DNA of 64,000 bases, from contig NZ_JALJAZ010000001.1 in assembly GCF_022899245.1 (NCBI RefSeq), positions 1,085,501-1,149,500 on the forward strand. Direction: 5' to 3'. Origin of the DNA: Falsirhodobacter halotolerans (GTDB lineage Bacteria > Pseudomonadota > Alphaproteobacteria > Rhodobacterales > Rhodobacteraceae). Made by a program: the position numbers and the translations under genes. The notes under the pieces are model-generated. The model was not told the origin of the DNA. It ran no database searches and worked only from the letters and a program-made list of their open reading frames with translations. This document shows, in pieces, positions 50,162 through 61,865 of the stretch (the first letter of the stretch is position 1; the number at the start of each line of letters is the position of its first letter).

Positions 50162-50917
50162 ATGAGATTTCAGGACAAGATCGTTGTCGTGACGGGCGCG
50201 GGATCGGGCATCGGCGCGGCGACCGCCCGGCGGTTTTCGCAAGAGGGTGCGACGGTCGTTCTGGTCGGACGGACCCAAAGCAAGCTGACGGCCGTGGCGG
50301 CGGATCTGGACAGTGCGCGCACGCATGTGGTCGCGGGCGACATCGGGACCGAGGAGGGGATTGCGACCATCCTCTCCGCCGTCGAAGGGCTGGGGGGTCT
50401 GGACGTTTTGGTGAACAATGCCGGCATCGCGGTCATGGGCACGATCGAGGATATCTCGGTGGAGGATTGGCGTCGGCAGATCGACGTGAACCTGACCGGC
50501 ACCTTCATGATGACCAAGGCCGCCTGGCCCCATCTGAAGGCGCGCAAGGGCAATATCGTCAACGTCTCCTCGGTTTCGGGCCTGGGCGGGGATTGGGAGA
50601 TGCTCGCCTATAACGCGTCGAAGGGCGGGATCTCGAACTTCACCCGCGCGCTGGCGCTGGATGCGGCCAAGGCGGGGGTGCGGGTGAATGCGGTCAACCC
50701 GTCCTTCACCAAGACGGGCCTGACCGAGGATATGCTGGACAACAAGGATCTGGTCGCGAAATTCGCCGAGAGGATGCCCCTGGGGGCCCCGGCCGACCCC
50801 TCCGATATCGCGTCGGCCATCCTCTTCCTCGCCTCGGACGACGCGCGTTTTGTCACCGGGGTCAACCTGCCCGTGGACGGGGGGCTGATGGCGTCGAACG
50901 GCCAGCCCGCGCAATGA
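50162..50917 (+). CDS. Short-chain dehydrogenase/reductase
   Basis: There are 251 residues from ATG 50162 (GGAGACGGAAA upstream). It has TGAGSGIG at 10-17 (NAD(P)-binding), NNAG, the catalytic Ser in NVSSVSGLGG, and the YxxxK of YNASKGG. The Asp/Arg after strand 2 is Arg here (VGRTQSK), favouring NADP. The C-terminus (GVNLPVDGGLMASNG) is the usual SDR end. The substrate cannot be deduced. Confidence 0.85.
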   Translation: MRFQDKIVVVTGAGSGIGAATARRFSQEGATVVLVGRTQSKLTAVAADLDSARTHVVAGDIGTEEGIATILSAVEGLGGLDVLVNNAGIAVMGTIEDISVEDWRRQIDVNLTGTFMMTKAAWPHLKARKGNIVNVSSVSGLGGDWEMLAYNASKGGISNFTRALALDAAKAGVRVNAVNPSFTKTGLTEDMLDNKDLVAKFAERMPLGAPADPSDIASAILFLASDDARFVTGVNLPVDGGLMASNGQPAQ

Positions 50918-51532
50918 TCAGTCGCGGAAAAAGCGGCTATCCTTGATCTGATCCCACGCCCAGACGACTTCCTGCAACCGCTCCTCATCGGCGCGGTTGC
51001 CGCCGTTCATGTCGGGGTGAAGGTCCTTGACCAGGGATTTGTATTGCTTGCGGATGTCCACGCGTGTCCAGGTGTCGCGCGCATCCAGGATCTCCAGCGC
51101 CTTGCGTTCGGTGGGGGGCAGTTTGCGCGTGGCACCGCCGGCCGGACGGGTCGGCGCCGTCGGGGTTTCGCCAAGAATGCCGATCGGATCGTCGATGCCC
51201 AGACGGGACCATACATGTCCTTCGTCCGGCTTCTTGGTCGGGCCCCACGCCCGATCCTTGTCAAGGAATTGCTGGAAATCCTCCTCGGTCTTGCCGGTGA
51301 AGAAGTTCCACTTCAGATTGTATTCCCGCACATGCTCCTTACAGAACCAGACATATTCGTCCAGATGGTCGGGCGACCGCGGGGCGCGGTAAAGGCCGGG
51401 TTCGGTGCAGCCCGCATGGGCACAGGGATGGGTGGAGCTTTCCTGCGCCCCCGACATGCCCCGACGCCCCGTCTTGCGGCGCTTCTTGTCGGATGACACA
51501 CGCATGTCGAAGTCGAAGGGGGATTTGGTCAT
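50918..51532 (-). CDS. DnaJ-domain (J protein)
   Basis: The protein has 204 residues. The C-terminal J domain covers about 145-204 and has ALEILDARDTWTRVDIRKQYKSLVKDLHPDMNGG with the essential HPD. Upstream, residues 35-110 have a Cys-rich element (CAHAGCTEPGLYRAPRS and CKEH) as in Rhodobacterales J proteins of this class. It would activate a DnaK ATPase. It is convergent with the SDR and divergent from BolA. Confidence 0.88.
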   Translation of the reverse strand: MTKSPFDFDMRVSSDKKRRKTGRRGMSGAQESSTHPCAHAGCTEPGLYRAPRSPDHLDEYVWFCKEHVREYNLKWNFFTGKTEEDFQQFLDKDRAWGPTKKPDEGHVWSRLGIDDPIGILGETPTAPTRPAGGATRKLPPTERKALEILDARDTWTRVDIRKQYKSLVKDLHPDMNGGNRADEERLQEVVWAWDQIKDSRFFRD

Positions 51533-51602
51533 CGTAAGGGCCTTTCCGAGTCGGAGGCGAGAGTTTAGTCATTTGACGCGCAAGATGAAGGGGGGACCGC
51601 CC

Positions 51603-51857
51603 ATGAAAATCGCGGACGAGATGGAGCGGCGGCTGATCGCCGCCTTCACGCCGACCGAGTTGACCGTGACGGACGAGAGCGACAAGCATATCGGCCATGC
51701 GGGGTATCAGGAGGGGGGGCAAAGCCATTTCCACATCCGTGTACGTGCGGCAGCCCTTGGCGACATGACGCGCATCCAGCGGCATCGCGCGATACATGCG
51801 GCACTGGGTGACATCGTTCCGCGCATTCACGCGCTGTCCTTGGATGCGGGAGCCTGA
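51603..51857 (+). CDS. bolA: BolA family protein
   Basis: There are 84 residues from ATG 51603, with GGGGGG upstream. EMERRLIAAFTPTELTVTDESDKHIGHAGYQEGGQSHFHIRV and RHRAIHAALGDIVPRIHALSL are the full BolA fold, with the conserved His after the loop. BolA proteins cooperate with monothiol glutaredoxins in Fe-S handling and in stress morphology. One base separates its stop from the pepN start. Confidence 0.9.
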   Translation: MKIADEMERRLIAAFTPTELTVTDESDKHIGHAGYQEGGQSHFHIRVRAAALGDMTRIQRHRAIHAALGDIVPRIHALSLDAGA

Positions 51858-51858
51858 C

Positions 51859-54342
51859 ATGACCGTCCGCCTGGCCGATTACGCCCCGCCCAGCCATCTG
51901 ATTGAACATGTGGATCTGTCCTTCCGGCTGGACCCGCAAGCGACGCGGGTTCTGTCCACCATCCGATTCGTCCCAAATCCCGCCGCCCCGTCCGCCACGC
52001 TCCGCCTGAACGGCGAGGGGCTGACCCTGATCGCCGCCAGCATCGACGATGCGCCGATCGCCGATGTGCCCGACGCGACCGGCCTGTCGCTGACCGTGCC
52101 GCCGCACCCTTTCACCTTCCGCGCCGAGGTGGAGATTTCGCCCGCCACCAACACCGCGCTGGAGGGGCTTTACATGTCGAACGGCATGTATTGCACCCAA
52201 TGCGAGGCGGAAGGGTTCCGCAAGATCACCTTCTATCCCGACCGGCCCGACGTGATGGCCCCGTTCCGGGTGCGGATCGAGGGGGACCTGCCGGTACGTC
52301 TGTCCAACGGGGATGAGGTTGCGCCGGGTGAATGGCACGACCCGTGGCCCAAGCCCGCGTATCTTTTCGCGCTGGTCGCGGGGGATCTGGTGGCGCATTC
52401 GGACCGCTTCGTGACCCGATCGGGCCGCGATGTGGCGCTGAACATCTGGGTTCGCAAGGGGGACGAGGATCGCTGCGCCTATGCCATGGATGCGTTGAAA
52501 CGGTCGATGGCCTGGGACGAGCGCGTCTATGGCCGGGAATACGACCTGTCGGTGTTCAACATCGTCGCGGTGGACGATTTCAACATGGGCGCGATGGAGA
52601 ACAAGGGGTTGAACATCTTCAACTCCAAATACGTGCTGGCCCGTCCCGAAACGGCAACGGATGAGGATTTCGCCCGGATCGAGGCGATCATCGCCCATGA
52701 ATATTTCCATAACTGGACCGGCAATCGCATCACATGCCGCGACTGGTTCCAGCTGTGCCTGAAGGAAGGGCTGACCGTGTTCCGCGATCAGCAGTTTTCC
52801 TCCGATGAGCGGGGCGAGGGGGTGAAGCGGATCGAGGATGTCCTGACCCTGCGCGCCCGCCAGTTCCGCGAGGATGCGGGGCCGCTGTCCCACCCGGTGC
52901 GGCCTGCGGAATATGAAGAGATCAACAACTTCTACACCGCCACGATCTATGAAAAAGGTGCGGAGGTGATCCGTATGCTGCGCCTGCTGGTGGGGCCTGA
53001 GGCCTATGACCGGGCGCTCGATCTTTATTTCACCCGCCACGACGGTCAGGCGTGCACGATCGAAGATTGGCTGACCGTGTTCGAGGATGCGACGGGCCGC
53101 GATCTGACGCAGTTCGCGCGGTGGTATACCGAGGCCGGAACGCCCGCCGTGACCATGTCCGAAGCATGGCAGGACGGCAAACTTACCCTGACCCTGACGC
53201 AAGCTGCCCCGGCGATGGTGATCCCGGTGGCGATCGGGCTTCTGGCGCCCGATGGGGCGGAGGTGCTGCCGACGACCGTTCTGGAGATGACGGAGGCCGA
53301 GCAGAGTTTCACCTTCGACGCCCCGACGCGTCCGGTGGTATCCGCGTTGCGCGGATTTTCCGCCCCCGTTCTGCTGTCGCGCCCCGATGCGCCGGAGGAG
53401 CGGGCGTTTCTGCTGGCCCACGACAGCGATCCCTTCACCCGATGGGAGGCGGGGCGGTCGCTGGGCAAGTCGGTCATGGCGAACGTCATTCTGGGCGACG
53501 GTGTTTCGACCAAATGGCTGGACGCGCTGGCACGCCTGACCACGGATGCGTCGCTGGACCCGGCGTTCCGCGCGCTCAGCCTGCGTTTGCCGGCCGAGGA
53601 TGACATGGCCCGCACCTTGGCTGCGGCGGGCACGGTGCCCGATCCCGAGGCCCTTCACGCCGCGCGGGGTCGCATGGCGCAGGCGCTGGCCGAACGGCTG
53701 GCGGACGACCTTGCGGATCTATGCGCGCCGGTTCCGGGCGCATGGTCGCCCGATGCAGGGCAGGCGGGCCGGCGCGCGTTGCGGATGCAGGCACTTGCCC
53801 TGCACTCCCGTCTGGACGGCGGGGCTGTGGCGCAACAGGTCTTCGATCGGGCCGACAACATGACCGAGGAGGTGGGCGCCCTGACGGCATTGCTGGAGGT
53901 CGGGGTGACGGCGGCGGCGGATACGTTCCTGTCCCGCTGGCGACATGATCGTCTGGTGATGGACAAATGGTTCACGCTGAACGTCCTTCATGCCAAGGAT
54001 GCCCCGGCGGTGGTGGCCGACCTGATCCGCCACCCGCTGTTCGATGCCGCCAATCCCAACCGCTTCCGCGCCGTCTTCGGCGCGCTTGCCGCCAACCATG
54101 CGGGGTTCCACCGCGCGGACGGGGCGGGGTATCGGCTGATGGCCGACGCGCTGATCGCGCTGGACCCTGTCAATCCGCAGACGGCGGCGCGGGTATCCTC
54201 GGCGTTCGAGGGAGTCGCGATCTATGACGCGGCCCGGCAGGCCCGGATGCGCGAAGAGTTGCAGCGGATCGCGGTCACCCCCGGCCTGTCGACCGATCTT
54301 CGGGAAATGGTGGCACGGATGCTGAAGGACCGGCGGAATTGA
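51859..54342 (+). CDS. pepN: Aminopeptidase N (M1 family)
   Basis: The protein has 827 residues. It has the GAMENKGLN exopeptidase motif, the zinc site HEYFHNW in IIAHEYFHNWTGNR near residue 285, and a second Glu in LKEGLTVFRDQQF. The rest is the long M1 C-terminal helical domain ending at about 827. It removes N-terminal residues from peptides. It is coupled to bolA. Confidence 0.95.
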   Translation: MTVRLADYAPPSHLIEHVDLSFRLDPQATRVLSTIRFVPNPAAPSATLRLNGEGLTLIAASIDDAPIADVPDATGLSLTVPPHPFTFRAEVEISPATNTALEGLYMSNGMYCTQCEAEGFRKITFYPDRPDVMAPFRVRIEGDLPVRLSNGDEVAPGEWHDPWPKPAYLFALVAGDLVAHSDRFVTRSGRDVALNIWVRKGDEDRCAYAMDALKRSMAWDERVYGREYDLSVFNIVAVDDFNMGAMENKGLNIFNSKYVLARPETATDEDFARIEAIIAHEYFHNWTGNRITCRDWFQLCLKEGLTVFRDQQFSSDERGEGVKRIEDVLTLRARQFREDAGPLSHPVRPAEYEEINNFYTATIYEKGAEVIRMLRLLVGPEAYDRALDLYFTRHDGQACTIEDWLTVFEDATGRDLTQFARWYTEAGTPAVTMSEAWQDGKLTLTLTQAAPAMVIPVAIGLLAPDGAEVLPTTVLEMTEAEQSFTFDAPTRPVVSALRGFSAPVLLSRPDAPEERAFLLAHDSDPFTRWEAGRSLGKSVMANVILGDGVSTKWLDALARLTTDASLDPAFRALSLRLPAEDDMARTLAAAGTVPDPEALHAARGRMAQALAERLADDLADLCAPVPGAWSPDAGQAGRRALRMQALALHSRLDGGAVAQQVFDRADNMTEEVGALTALLEVGVTAAADTFLSRWRHDRLVMDKWFTLNVLHAKDAPAVVADLIRHPLFDAANPNRFRAVFGALAANHAGFHRADGAGYRLMADALIALDPVNPQTAARVSSAFEGVAIYDAARQARMREELQRIAVTPGLSTDLREMVARMLKDRRN

Positions 54343-54421
54343 TCCTTTCGCCGGGGCGTGCCCTTGCGTTTCGGGGGGTTTCACGCCATTTTCCAGATCA
54401 CGCCGCCGTTAGGTAGAGATC

Positions 54422-55300
54422 ATGAAAGACCGTATTGACCCCCTTATCGCCGAGCGCGCGCCTTGGCTGTTTTCGGGGCGACCTCATCATCGGCTGGCTT
54501 ATGCGGCACTGACGCAAGTTTTGGGATATCCCAAGACCTTGGCCTTGGCCGAGGAATACCGCGATCTGACCACGCCCGAACTGATGGGACGCGTGGCCGC
54601 GCTGATTGCGCGGGACATCCAGATCACGGGGCTTGAGAACATTCCCCGCAACGGTCGGGCGATGATCGTGGCCAACCATCCGACCGGCATCGCCGACGGC
54701 GTGATCCTGCATCATCTTCTGTCGCCGCTGCGCCCGGACCTGTTCTTTTACGCCAACAGCGACATTCTGCGCGTGATGCCGCAGATGGCCGACCTGATCT
54801 GTCCGGTGGAATGGCGGCAGGAAAAACGCTCGTTGCAGAAAACGCGCGAGACGATGGAGTATACCCGCAAGGCGATGGAGGCGGGACGTCTGGGGATCAT
54901 CTTCCCCTCGGGGCGTCTGGCCAAGCGCACGGGCCTGAAGCTGATGGAGCGGCCTTGGATGGCCTCGGCCGCGATGATCGCGCGCAAATTCGACGTGCCG
55001 GTCATTCCGCTGAACATCCGGGCGCGGAATTCCACGCTGTTCTATCTGTTCGATCTGGTCCACCCGACCTTGCGCGACATCACCCTGTTCCATGAGGTGC
55101 TGAACAAGCACCGTCAGCCGTATCGGGTCGCGGTCGGCAATCCGATCCTGCCCGACCGCATTTCGAACAAGTCCGAAGAGGGGATCGAGATGCTGCGCGC
55201 GGAAACGCTGGCGCTTGGCGGGGAATACGCCCCGGCGGTCAGCCTTGTGCAGATGACGAAACTGCCGACGTTCAAATCCTCGGCCCGTCTGACGACATGA
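54422..55300 (+). CDS. PlsC-type acyltransferase
   Basis: There are 292 residues. NHPTGIAD near residue 83 is the HxxxxD catalytic motif, followed by FPSGRLAKRTG near 157 and VPVIPLNIRARN. It should move acyl chains to lysophosphatidate-like or lipid-A-like acceptors at the inner face of the membrane. Whether it is PlsC or an OlsA-type enzyme cannot be decided. It follows pepN by 80 bases and precedes a strong terminator. Confidence 0.75.
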   Translation: MKDRIDPLIAERAPWLFSGRPHHRLAYAALTQVLGYPKTLALAEEYRDLTTPELMGRVAALIARDIQITGLENIPRNGRAMIVANHPTGIADGVILHHLLSPLRPDLFFYANSDILRVMPQMADLICPVEWRQEKRSLQKTRETMEYTRKAMEAGRLGIIFPSGRLAKRTGLKLMERPWMASAAMIARKFDVPVIPLNIRARNSTLFYLFDLVHPTLRDITLFHEVLNKHRQPYRVAVGNPILPDRISNKSEEGIEMLRAETLALGGEYAPAVSLVQMTKLPTFKSSARLTT

Positions 55301-55327
55301 AAAAAGCCCGGCAAGGCCGGGCTTTCG
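55301..55327. terminator. Bidirectional hairpin terminator
   Basis: AAAGCCCGGC (55303-55312) and GCCGGGCTTT (55316-55325) form a perfect 10-bp stem with a 3-base loop. A-runs and T-runs flank it, so it serves both the acyltransferase gene and the convergent lipoprotein gene at 55330. Confidence 0.85.
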
Positions 55328-55329
55328 CA

Positions 55330-55923
55330 TCAGATCGCGCAGTAATCCTGCGACCGGGTCCATTGCGCCATTTCGGCGCGTTTGGCCGAGGATCGGAAGG
55401 GGGCCCAGTCACGCCCCATACCGCGACGCCCCTGCGCGCCCGCCACCATATTGTCGCGCGACACCTGGGCCGAGGCGATGTTGACCGCGCAGGCCAGATT
55501 GGCCGAGCCGTTTTTCAGTTCGGACGTCGTCGTGGCATCGCAGTCATAGGCGCGGGCCGTGCGGGGGGCGATCTGCACCAGACCGATCCACTTGCCACCG
55601 CCGCCGGATGCGGCCGGGTTCCAGGTGCTTTCGTGCTTGGCCAGCGCCGACAGCATCGCCGTCCAGAATGCACGACGTTCGTCCATGGAGGCGGTGCGGT
55701 AACCGGGGCACCATGTGTCGATGTCATTGGGAACAAGGGCAGCCAGATCGGCGTCTTTCTGCGAAACCGCGGCGAGTGTCTGACGGGTCCAGGACGACGC
55801 TTCCGGGCGGAAGTCCCACCGCATCACCGGCAAGGAGGCCGGTTCGGTGGTTTTGGTCTGGGTGGCACATCCGGCAACCGGCAACGCGAGCATCGCGCCG
55901 AAAACAAGCTTCCTGAACGTCAT
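55330..55923 (-). CDS. Lytic transglycosylase-like lipoprotein
   Basis: There are 197 residues from ATG 55923. MTFRKLVFGAMLALPVAGC is a lipoprotein signal with Cys19. The rest resembles an SLT-type domain: LAKHESTWNPAASG with the catalytic Glu, GKWIGLVQIAPRTARAY with the Gly-Leu-x-Q turn, and later Gly/Ser/Asn strands. It likely cuts glycan strands while anchored in the outer membrane. It is divergent from gatB. Confidence 0.78.
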   Translation of the reverse strand: MTFRKLVFGAMLALPVAGCATQTKTTEPASLPVMRWDFRPEASSWTRQTLAAVSQKDADLAALVPNDIDTWCPGYRTASMDERRAFWTAMLSALAKHESTWNPAASGGGGKWIGLVQIAPRTARAYDCDATTTSELKNGSANLACAVNIASAQVSRDNMVAGAQGRRGMGRDWAPFRSSAKRAEMAQWTRSQDYCAI

Positions 55924-56102
55924 GGATCCTGAAATGGTGGCACCGCCCGTTGCAGGCGGCCCGGCGCTTTTGGCCGGAATCGTCCCAAGTGGCAACCGTT
56001 TCGCGCGGATGCCGGCGGGAATCTGCCGGATGTGCGATCCTGCACAGGGTTGATGCGGGGGACGGAGCGGCATAAAACGTCAGCAATCCATGAGGAATGA
56101 CG

Positions 56103-57614
56103 ATGCTGGACCTGACCTACGACACCCCGACCCCCAAAGTCATCGCCGGCGCGCGCGAGGATTGGGAACTTGTGATCGGCATGGAAATTCATGCGCAGGT
56201 GTCGTCCCAGGCCAAGCTGTTCTCCGGTGCCTCCACGGGATTCGGGGCGGAGCCGAACAGCCATGTGGCCTTCGTCGATTGCGCGATGCCCGGAATGCTG
56301 CCGGTCATCAACGAATACTGCGTCGAGCAGGCGGTGCGCACCGGGCTGGGGCTGAAGGCGGGGATCAATCTGCGTTCGGCCTTCGACCGCAAGAACTATT
56401 TCTATCCCGATCTGCCGCAGGGGTATCAGATCAGCCAGCTTTACCACCCCATCGTGGGCGAGGGGGAGGTTCTGGTCGAGATGGGGCCGGGGGTCGCCCG
56501 TCTGGTTCGGATCGAGCGGATCCATCTTGAACAGGACGCCGGCAAGTCGATCCACGACATGGACCCGAATATGAGCTTCGTGGATTTCAACCGCACCGGC
56601 GTCGCGCTGATGGAGATTGTTAGCCGCCCCGATATTCGCGGCCCGGAAGAGGCGGCGGCTTATGTGGTGAAGCTGCGCCAGATCCTGCGCTATTTGGGCA
56701 CCTGCGACGGCAACATGCAGAACGGCAACCTGCGGGCGGACGTGAACGTGTCGGTCTGCCGTCCGGGGCAATACGAGAAGTTTCAGGCGACGGGCGATTT
56801 CAGCCATCTCGGCACGCGGTGCGAGATCAAGAACATGAATTCCATGCGGTTCATTCAGGCGGCCATCGATTACGAGGCGCGCCGCCAGATCGCCATTCTG
56901 GAGGACGGCGGGTCCATCGTTCAGGAAACGCGGCTGTATGACGCCGAAAAGAATGAGACGCGGTCTATGCGCTCGAAAGAGGAGGCGCACGATTACCGCT
57001 ATTTCCCCGATCCCGACCTTTTGCCGCTGGAGATTGAGCAGGCGTGGGTGGACGACATCGCGGCGCGGATGCCGGAATTGCCGGACGCCAAGAAGGCGCG
57101 CTTCATGGGCGATTTCGGCCTGACGGATTATGACGCGAACGTCCTGACCGCCGAACTGGATGCGGCCGGCTTCTTTGAGGATGTGGCCAAGGGCCGCGAC
57201 GGCAAGCAGGCGGCGAACTGGGTCATCAACGAATTGTTCGGGCGTTTGAACAAGGAAGGGCTGGGCATCGACGCCTCGCCCATGTCGGCGGCACAGCTGG
57301 GCGGCATCCTCGATCTTATGGCGTCCGGCGAGATTTCGGGCAAGATGGCCAAGGATCTGTTCGAGATCGTCTGGCTGGTGGGGGGCGATCCGGCGGAGAT
57401 CGCGGCCGCGCGCGGGATGAAGCAGGTGACCGACACCGGCGCGATCGGGACGGCGGTGGACGAGATCATCGCCGCCAACCCGGCGCAGGTGGAAAAGGCC
57501 AAGGCCAACCCCAAGCTGGCCGGGTGGTTCGTCGGTCAGGTCATCAAGGCGACGGGGGGCAAAGCCTCGCCGCAGATGGTGAACGAGGTCGTGGCGGCCA
57601 AGCTGGGCTTGTGA
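56103..57614 (+). CDS. gatB: Aspartyl/glutamyl-tRNA amidotransferase subunit B
   Basis: There are 503 residues from ATG 56103, with GAGGA 6 bases upstream (ATG 56097 also in frame). [42 protein letters not shown] and [21 protein letters not shown], with [23 protein letters not shown], are the GatB signature. It transamidates misacylated Glu-tRNA-Gln or Asp-tRNA-Asn with GatA and GatC. It overlaps the following membrane-protein start by one base (TGATG). Confidence 0.97.
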   Translation: MLDLTYDTPTPKVIAGAREDWELVIGMEIHAQVSSQAKLFSGASTGFGAEPNSHVAFVDCAMPGMLPVINEYCVEQAVRTGLGLKAGINLRSAFDRKNYFYPDLPQGYQISQLYHPIVGEGEVLVEMGPGVARLVRIERIHLEQDAGKSIHDMDPNMSFVDFNRTGVALMEIVSRPDIRGPEEAAAYVVKLRQILRYLGTCDGNMQNGNLRADVNVSVCRPGQYEKFQATGDFSHLGTRCEIKNMNSMRFIQAAIDYEARRQIAILEDGGSIVQETRLYDAEKNETRSMRSKEEAHDYRYFPDPDLLPLEIEQAWVDDIAARMPELPDAKKARFMGDFGLTDYDANVLTAELDAAGFFEDVAKGRDGKQAANWVINELFGRLNKEGLGIDASPMSAAQLGGILDLMASGEISGKMAKDLFEIVWLVGGDPAEIAAARGMKQVTDTGAIGTAVDEIIAANPAQVEKAKANPKLAGWFVGQVIKATGGKASPQMVNEVVAAKLGL

Positions 57615-57838
57615 TGGAGCGTGATGCGCTTGCCACCTTGAACGAGCGCATCAAGATGATGGCGGGGTTCAACAACGCCATGGGGCTGGGCCTGATTGCG
57701 GTGGGCGTTCTGCGCCCGCTGTCCGAGGGGCGGATCGGGTCGGTTCCAGTCTTTGCGATGTGGATCGTGGCGGGTCTGGCTTTTCACGGGTTCGAGCTCT
57801 ATATTCTACGATACATGCGGAAGGAGGCTGTCATATGA
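57614..57838 (+). CDS. Small membrane protein
   Basis: There are 74 residues starting in the gatB stop (TGATG). Two hydrophobic segments (about 17-37, AGFNNAMGLGLIAVGVLRP, and 46-65, VFAMWIVAGLAFHGFELYIL) suggest a small two-helix membrane protein. Function unknown. It is coupled to the next gene by a 4-base overlap. Confidence 0.6.
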   Translation: MERDALATLNERIKMMAGFNNAMGLGLIAVGVLRPLSEGRIGSVPVFAMWIVAGLAFHGFELYILRYMRKEAVI

Positions 57839-57975
57839 TGTTCCTCGATTACGGCATTCCCTTGATCGCGCTGGCGCTTGGCGGCTGCGGTATCCTTGCG
57901 GCGCGCGAGATGTCGCGCCGGTTTGACCGACAGATGGCCGAGGCGGCGCGACGCAAACACCATCCAGCCGAATGA
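57835..57975 (+). CDS. Very small membrane protein
   Basis: There are 46 residues from ATG 57835, after AAGGAGG. Residues about 3-23 form one membrane helix (FLDYGIPLIALALGGCGILAA) followed by a basic, Glu/Arg-rich tail (SRRFDRQMAEAARRKHH). It overlaps the previous gene and ends one base before a strong terminator. Function unknown. Confidence 0.55.
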   Translation: MMFLDYGIPLIALALGGCGILAAREMSRRFDRQMAEAARRKHHPAE

Positions 57976-59253
<1,278 letters not shown>

Positions 59254-59260
59254 CGGCTGG

Positions 59261-59290
59261 TTGACACGATTTGTTCGACCCCCCAAATAT
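59261..59290 (+). promoter_or_regulatory. Promoter candidate for lon (heat-shock-like)
   Basis: TTGACA (59261-59266) and CCCCAAATAT (59281-59290) 14-18 bases later resemble a vegetative/heat-shock hybrid of alphaproteobacteria, as often seen before lon. The start of transcription would be near 59297, well before the ATG at 59363. Confidence 0.5.
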
Positions 59291-59362
59291 GCTCGACAGA
59301 CCCGGGGAGGGCCGAGTGTTGCCGATTGACGGGACCGGAGCCTTCCTGCGAAAGGACAAGAC

Positions 59363-61768
59363 ATGAACGACCTATCTGCACACAGCTTTCCCGTGCTGCC
59401 GCTTCGGGATATCGTCGTCTTCCCGCATATGATCGTGCCGCTGTTCGTGGGCCGCGAGAAATCGGTCCGCGCGCTGGAGGAGGTGATGGCCGAGGATCGC
59501 CAGATCCTGCTGGCCTCGCAGAAAGACCCCTCGGTGGACGAACCGGGCAGCGACGGAATCTACCGCACCGGCGTTCTGGCGAATGTGCTGCAACTGCTGA
59601 AATTGCCCGACGGCACCGTGAAGGTGTTGGTCGAGGGCAAGGCGCGCGTGCGGATCACCGATTTCCTGCCGAACGAGAGCTTTTTCGAGGCGAATGCCGA
59701 GACGCTGGACGAGACGTCGGGCGATGCGGACACCGTGAACGCGATGCTGCGGGCGGTATCGGAAGAGTTCGAGCGTTACGCCAAGATCAAGAAGAACATC
59801 CCCGAGGAGGCGCTGGCCGCGGTGTCGGACGCGCAGGATCCCGCGCGACTGGCCGATCTGGTCGCGGGACACCTTGGGGTGGATGTGGCCCAGAAGCAGG
59901 CGCTTTTGGAAACGCTGGTGATTTCCGAACGTCTGGAAGGCGTCTATGGTCACATGCAGGGTGAGATGGGCGTTCTTCAGGTGGAGAAGCGCATCAAGTC
60001 CCGCGTGAAGGGCCAGATGGAGAAGACGCAGCGCGAATATTATCTGAATGAGCAGATGAAGGCTATTCAGAAGGAGCTTGGCGACGGCGAGGACGGCCAG
60101 AACGAGATCGCCGAACTTGAAGCCCGCATCGCCAAGACCAAGCTGTCCAAGGAAGCGCGCGAAAAGGCCGATGCCGAGGTCAAGAAGCTGAAATCCATGT
60201 CGCCGATGAGCGCGGAGGCGACGGTGGTGCGCAACTACCTCGACTGGCTGCTTGGGGTGCCGTGGGGCGTGAAGTCCAAGGTGAAGAAGGATCTGGGCAA
60301 GGCGCAGGCCGTGCTGGATGCCGATCACCATGGGCTGGAAAAGGTCAAGGAACGCATCGTCGAATATCTGGCGGTTCAGGCGCGGGCGACCAAGCTGAAG
60401 GGGCCGATCCTGTGCCTTGTCGGTCCTCCCGGCGTGGGCAAGACCTCGCTTGGGAAATCGGTGGCGAAGGCGACGGGACGGGAATTCATCCGCATCTCGC
60501 TCGGCGGCGTGCGCGACGAATCCGAGATCCGTGGCCACCGTCGGACCTATATCGGGTCCATGCCCGGAAAGATCATTCAGGCGCTGAAAAAGGCCAAGAC
60601 GACGAACCCGCTGATCCTTCTGGATGAGATCGACAAGATGGGGCAGGACTTCCGCGGTGACCCGGCCAGCGCCATGCTGGAGGTGCTGGACCCGGAGCAG
60701 AACGCTACCTTCTCCGACCACTATCTTGAGGTGGAATACGACCTGTCGAACGTCATGTTCCTGACAACGGCGAACTCCTACAACATGCCGGGGCCGCTTC
60801 TGGACCGGATGGAGATCATTCCGCTGGCCGGTTACACCGAGGATGAGAAGCGCGAGATCGCGAAGTCGCATCTGGTTGGCAAGCAGGTGGAGAACCATGG
60901 CCTGAAAAAGGGCGAGTTTGCGGTGACCGACGGCGCGCTGACCGAGGTGATCCGGTCCTACACCCGCGAGGCGGGGGTGCGGAATCTGGAGCGGGAGATT
61001 GCCAAGCTGGCGCGGAAGGCCGTGACGGAGATCGTGCGCGGTGACAAGACCAAGGTCGAGGTGACGGAGGCAAATGTCGGCGACTATCTTGGTGTGAAGC
61101 GGCATCGTTGGGGCCTGGCGGAAAAGGAAGATCAGGTCGGCGTCGTGACGGGCCTTGCCTATACGTCCGTCGGTGGGGAGCTTCTGCAGATCGAGGCGCT
61201 GCGCCTGCCGGGCAAGGGCCGGATGAAGACGACCGGGAAACTGGGCGATGTCATGAAGGAATCGATCGACGCGGCCTCCAGCTATGTCCGGTCGATCAGC
61301 CCTGAGCTGGGGGTGAAGCCCCCCAGGTTCGAGGCGATGGACATTCACGTCCACGTGCCCGAAGGGGCGACGCCCAAGGATGGGCCGAGTGCCGGTCTGG
61401 CTATGGTCACCTCCATCGTGTCGGTCCTGACCGGCATTCCGGTCCGGAAGGACATCGCGATGACCGGCGAGGTCACGTTGCGTGGCAACGCCCTTGCCAT
61501 CGGCGGGTTGAAGGAAAAGCTCCTTGCGGCGTTGCGGGGGGGGATCAAGACGGTTCTGATCCCGCAGGAAAACGAGAAGGATCTGGCCGACATCCCGGAG
61601 AATGTGAAGCAGGGTCTGCGGATCATTCCCGTCAGCCATGTCCGCGAGGTTCTTCGCGAGGCGCTGGTCCGGACACCTGTGCCGGTTGAATGGGACGAGG
61701 CGGCCGAGGAGGCGGCGGCGGCCCGCCGCATGGCCGAGCAACCGACCCAAGCGCCTGTGGCGCACTGA
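59363..61768 (+). CDS. lon: ATP-dependent protease Lon
   Basis: This 801-residue protein has the N-terminal LON domain ([23 protein letters not shown]). The AAA module has Walker [12 protein letters not shown] near 355 and Walker B LLDEIDKM. The protease has catalytic Ser in [11 protein letters not shown] and Lys in [15 protein letters not shown]. It degrades misfolded and regulatory proteins in the cytosol. It is in a long, clean reading frame with a strong terminator after it. Confidence 0.97.
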   Translation: MNDLSAHSFPVLPLRDIVVFPHMIVPLFVGREKSVRALEEVMAEDRQILLASQKDPSVDEPGSDGIYRTGVLANVLQLLKLPDGTVKVLVEGKARVRITDFLPNESFFEANAETLDETSGDADTVNAMLRAVSEEFERYAKIKKNIPEEALAAVSDAQDPARLADLVAGHLGVDVAQKQALLETLVISERLEGVYGHMQGEMGVLQVEKRIKSRVKGQMEKTQREYYLNEQMKAIQKELGDGEDGQNEIAELEARIAKTKLSKEAREKADAEVKKLKSMSPMSAEATVVRNYLDWLLGVPWGVKSKVKKDLGKAQAVLDADHHGLEKVKERIVEYLAVQARATKLKGPILCLVGPPGVGKTSLGKSVAKATGREFIRISLGGVRDESEIRGHRRTYIGSMPGKIIQALKKAKTTNPLILLDEIDKMGQDFRGDPASAMLEVLDPEQNATFSDHYLEVEYDLSNVMFLTTANSYNMPGPLLDRMEIIPLAGYTEDEKREIAKSHLVGKQVENHGLKKGEFAVTDGALTEVIRSYTREAGVRNLEREIAKLARKAVTEIVRGDKTKVEVTEANVGDYLGVKRHRWGLAEKEDQVGVVTGLAYTSVGGELLQIEALRLPGKGRMKTTGKLGDVMKESIDAASSYVRSISPELGVKPPRFEAMDIHVHVPEGATPKDGPSAGLAMVTSIVSVLTGIPVRKDIAMTGEVTLRGNALAIGGLKEKLLAALRGGIKTVLIPQENEKDLADIPENVKQGLRIIPVSHVREVLREALVRTPVPVEWDEAAEEAAAARRMAEQPTQAPVAH

Positions 61769-61773
61769 AAACG

Positions 61774-61805
61774 AAAGGCGCGCCCAGACCGGTGCGCCTT
61801 TTTTC
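61774..61805. terminator. Hairpin terminator after lon
   Basis: AAAGGCGC (61774-61781) and GCGCCTTT (61794-61801) form an 8-bp stem followed by TTTTT. Confidence 0.8.
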
Positions 61806-61865
61806 CATGGTGATGGGGGGCGGCTGCGCTATCGTCGGGCGAACCGCAAACGAAGGACGATTCGC

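Noticed and set aside
59372-61765. A 797-codon open frame on the minus strand
   Set aside because: Antisense to lon across nearly its whole length; its translation is a low-complexity His/Arg/Leu-rich shadow and lacks a domain.
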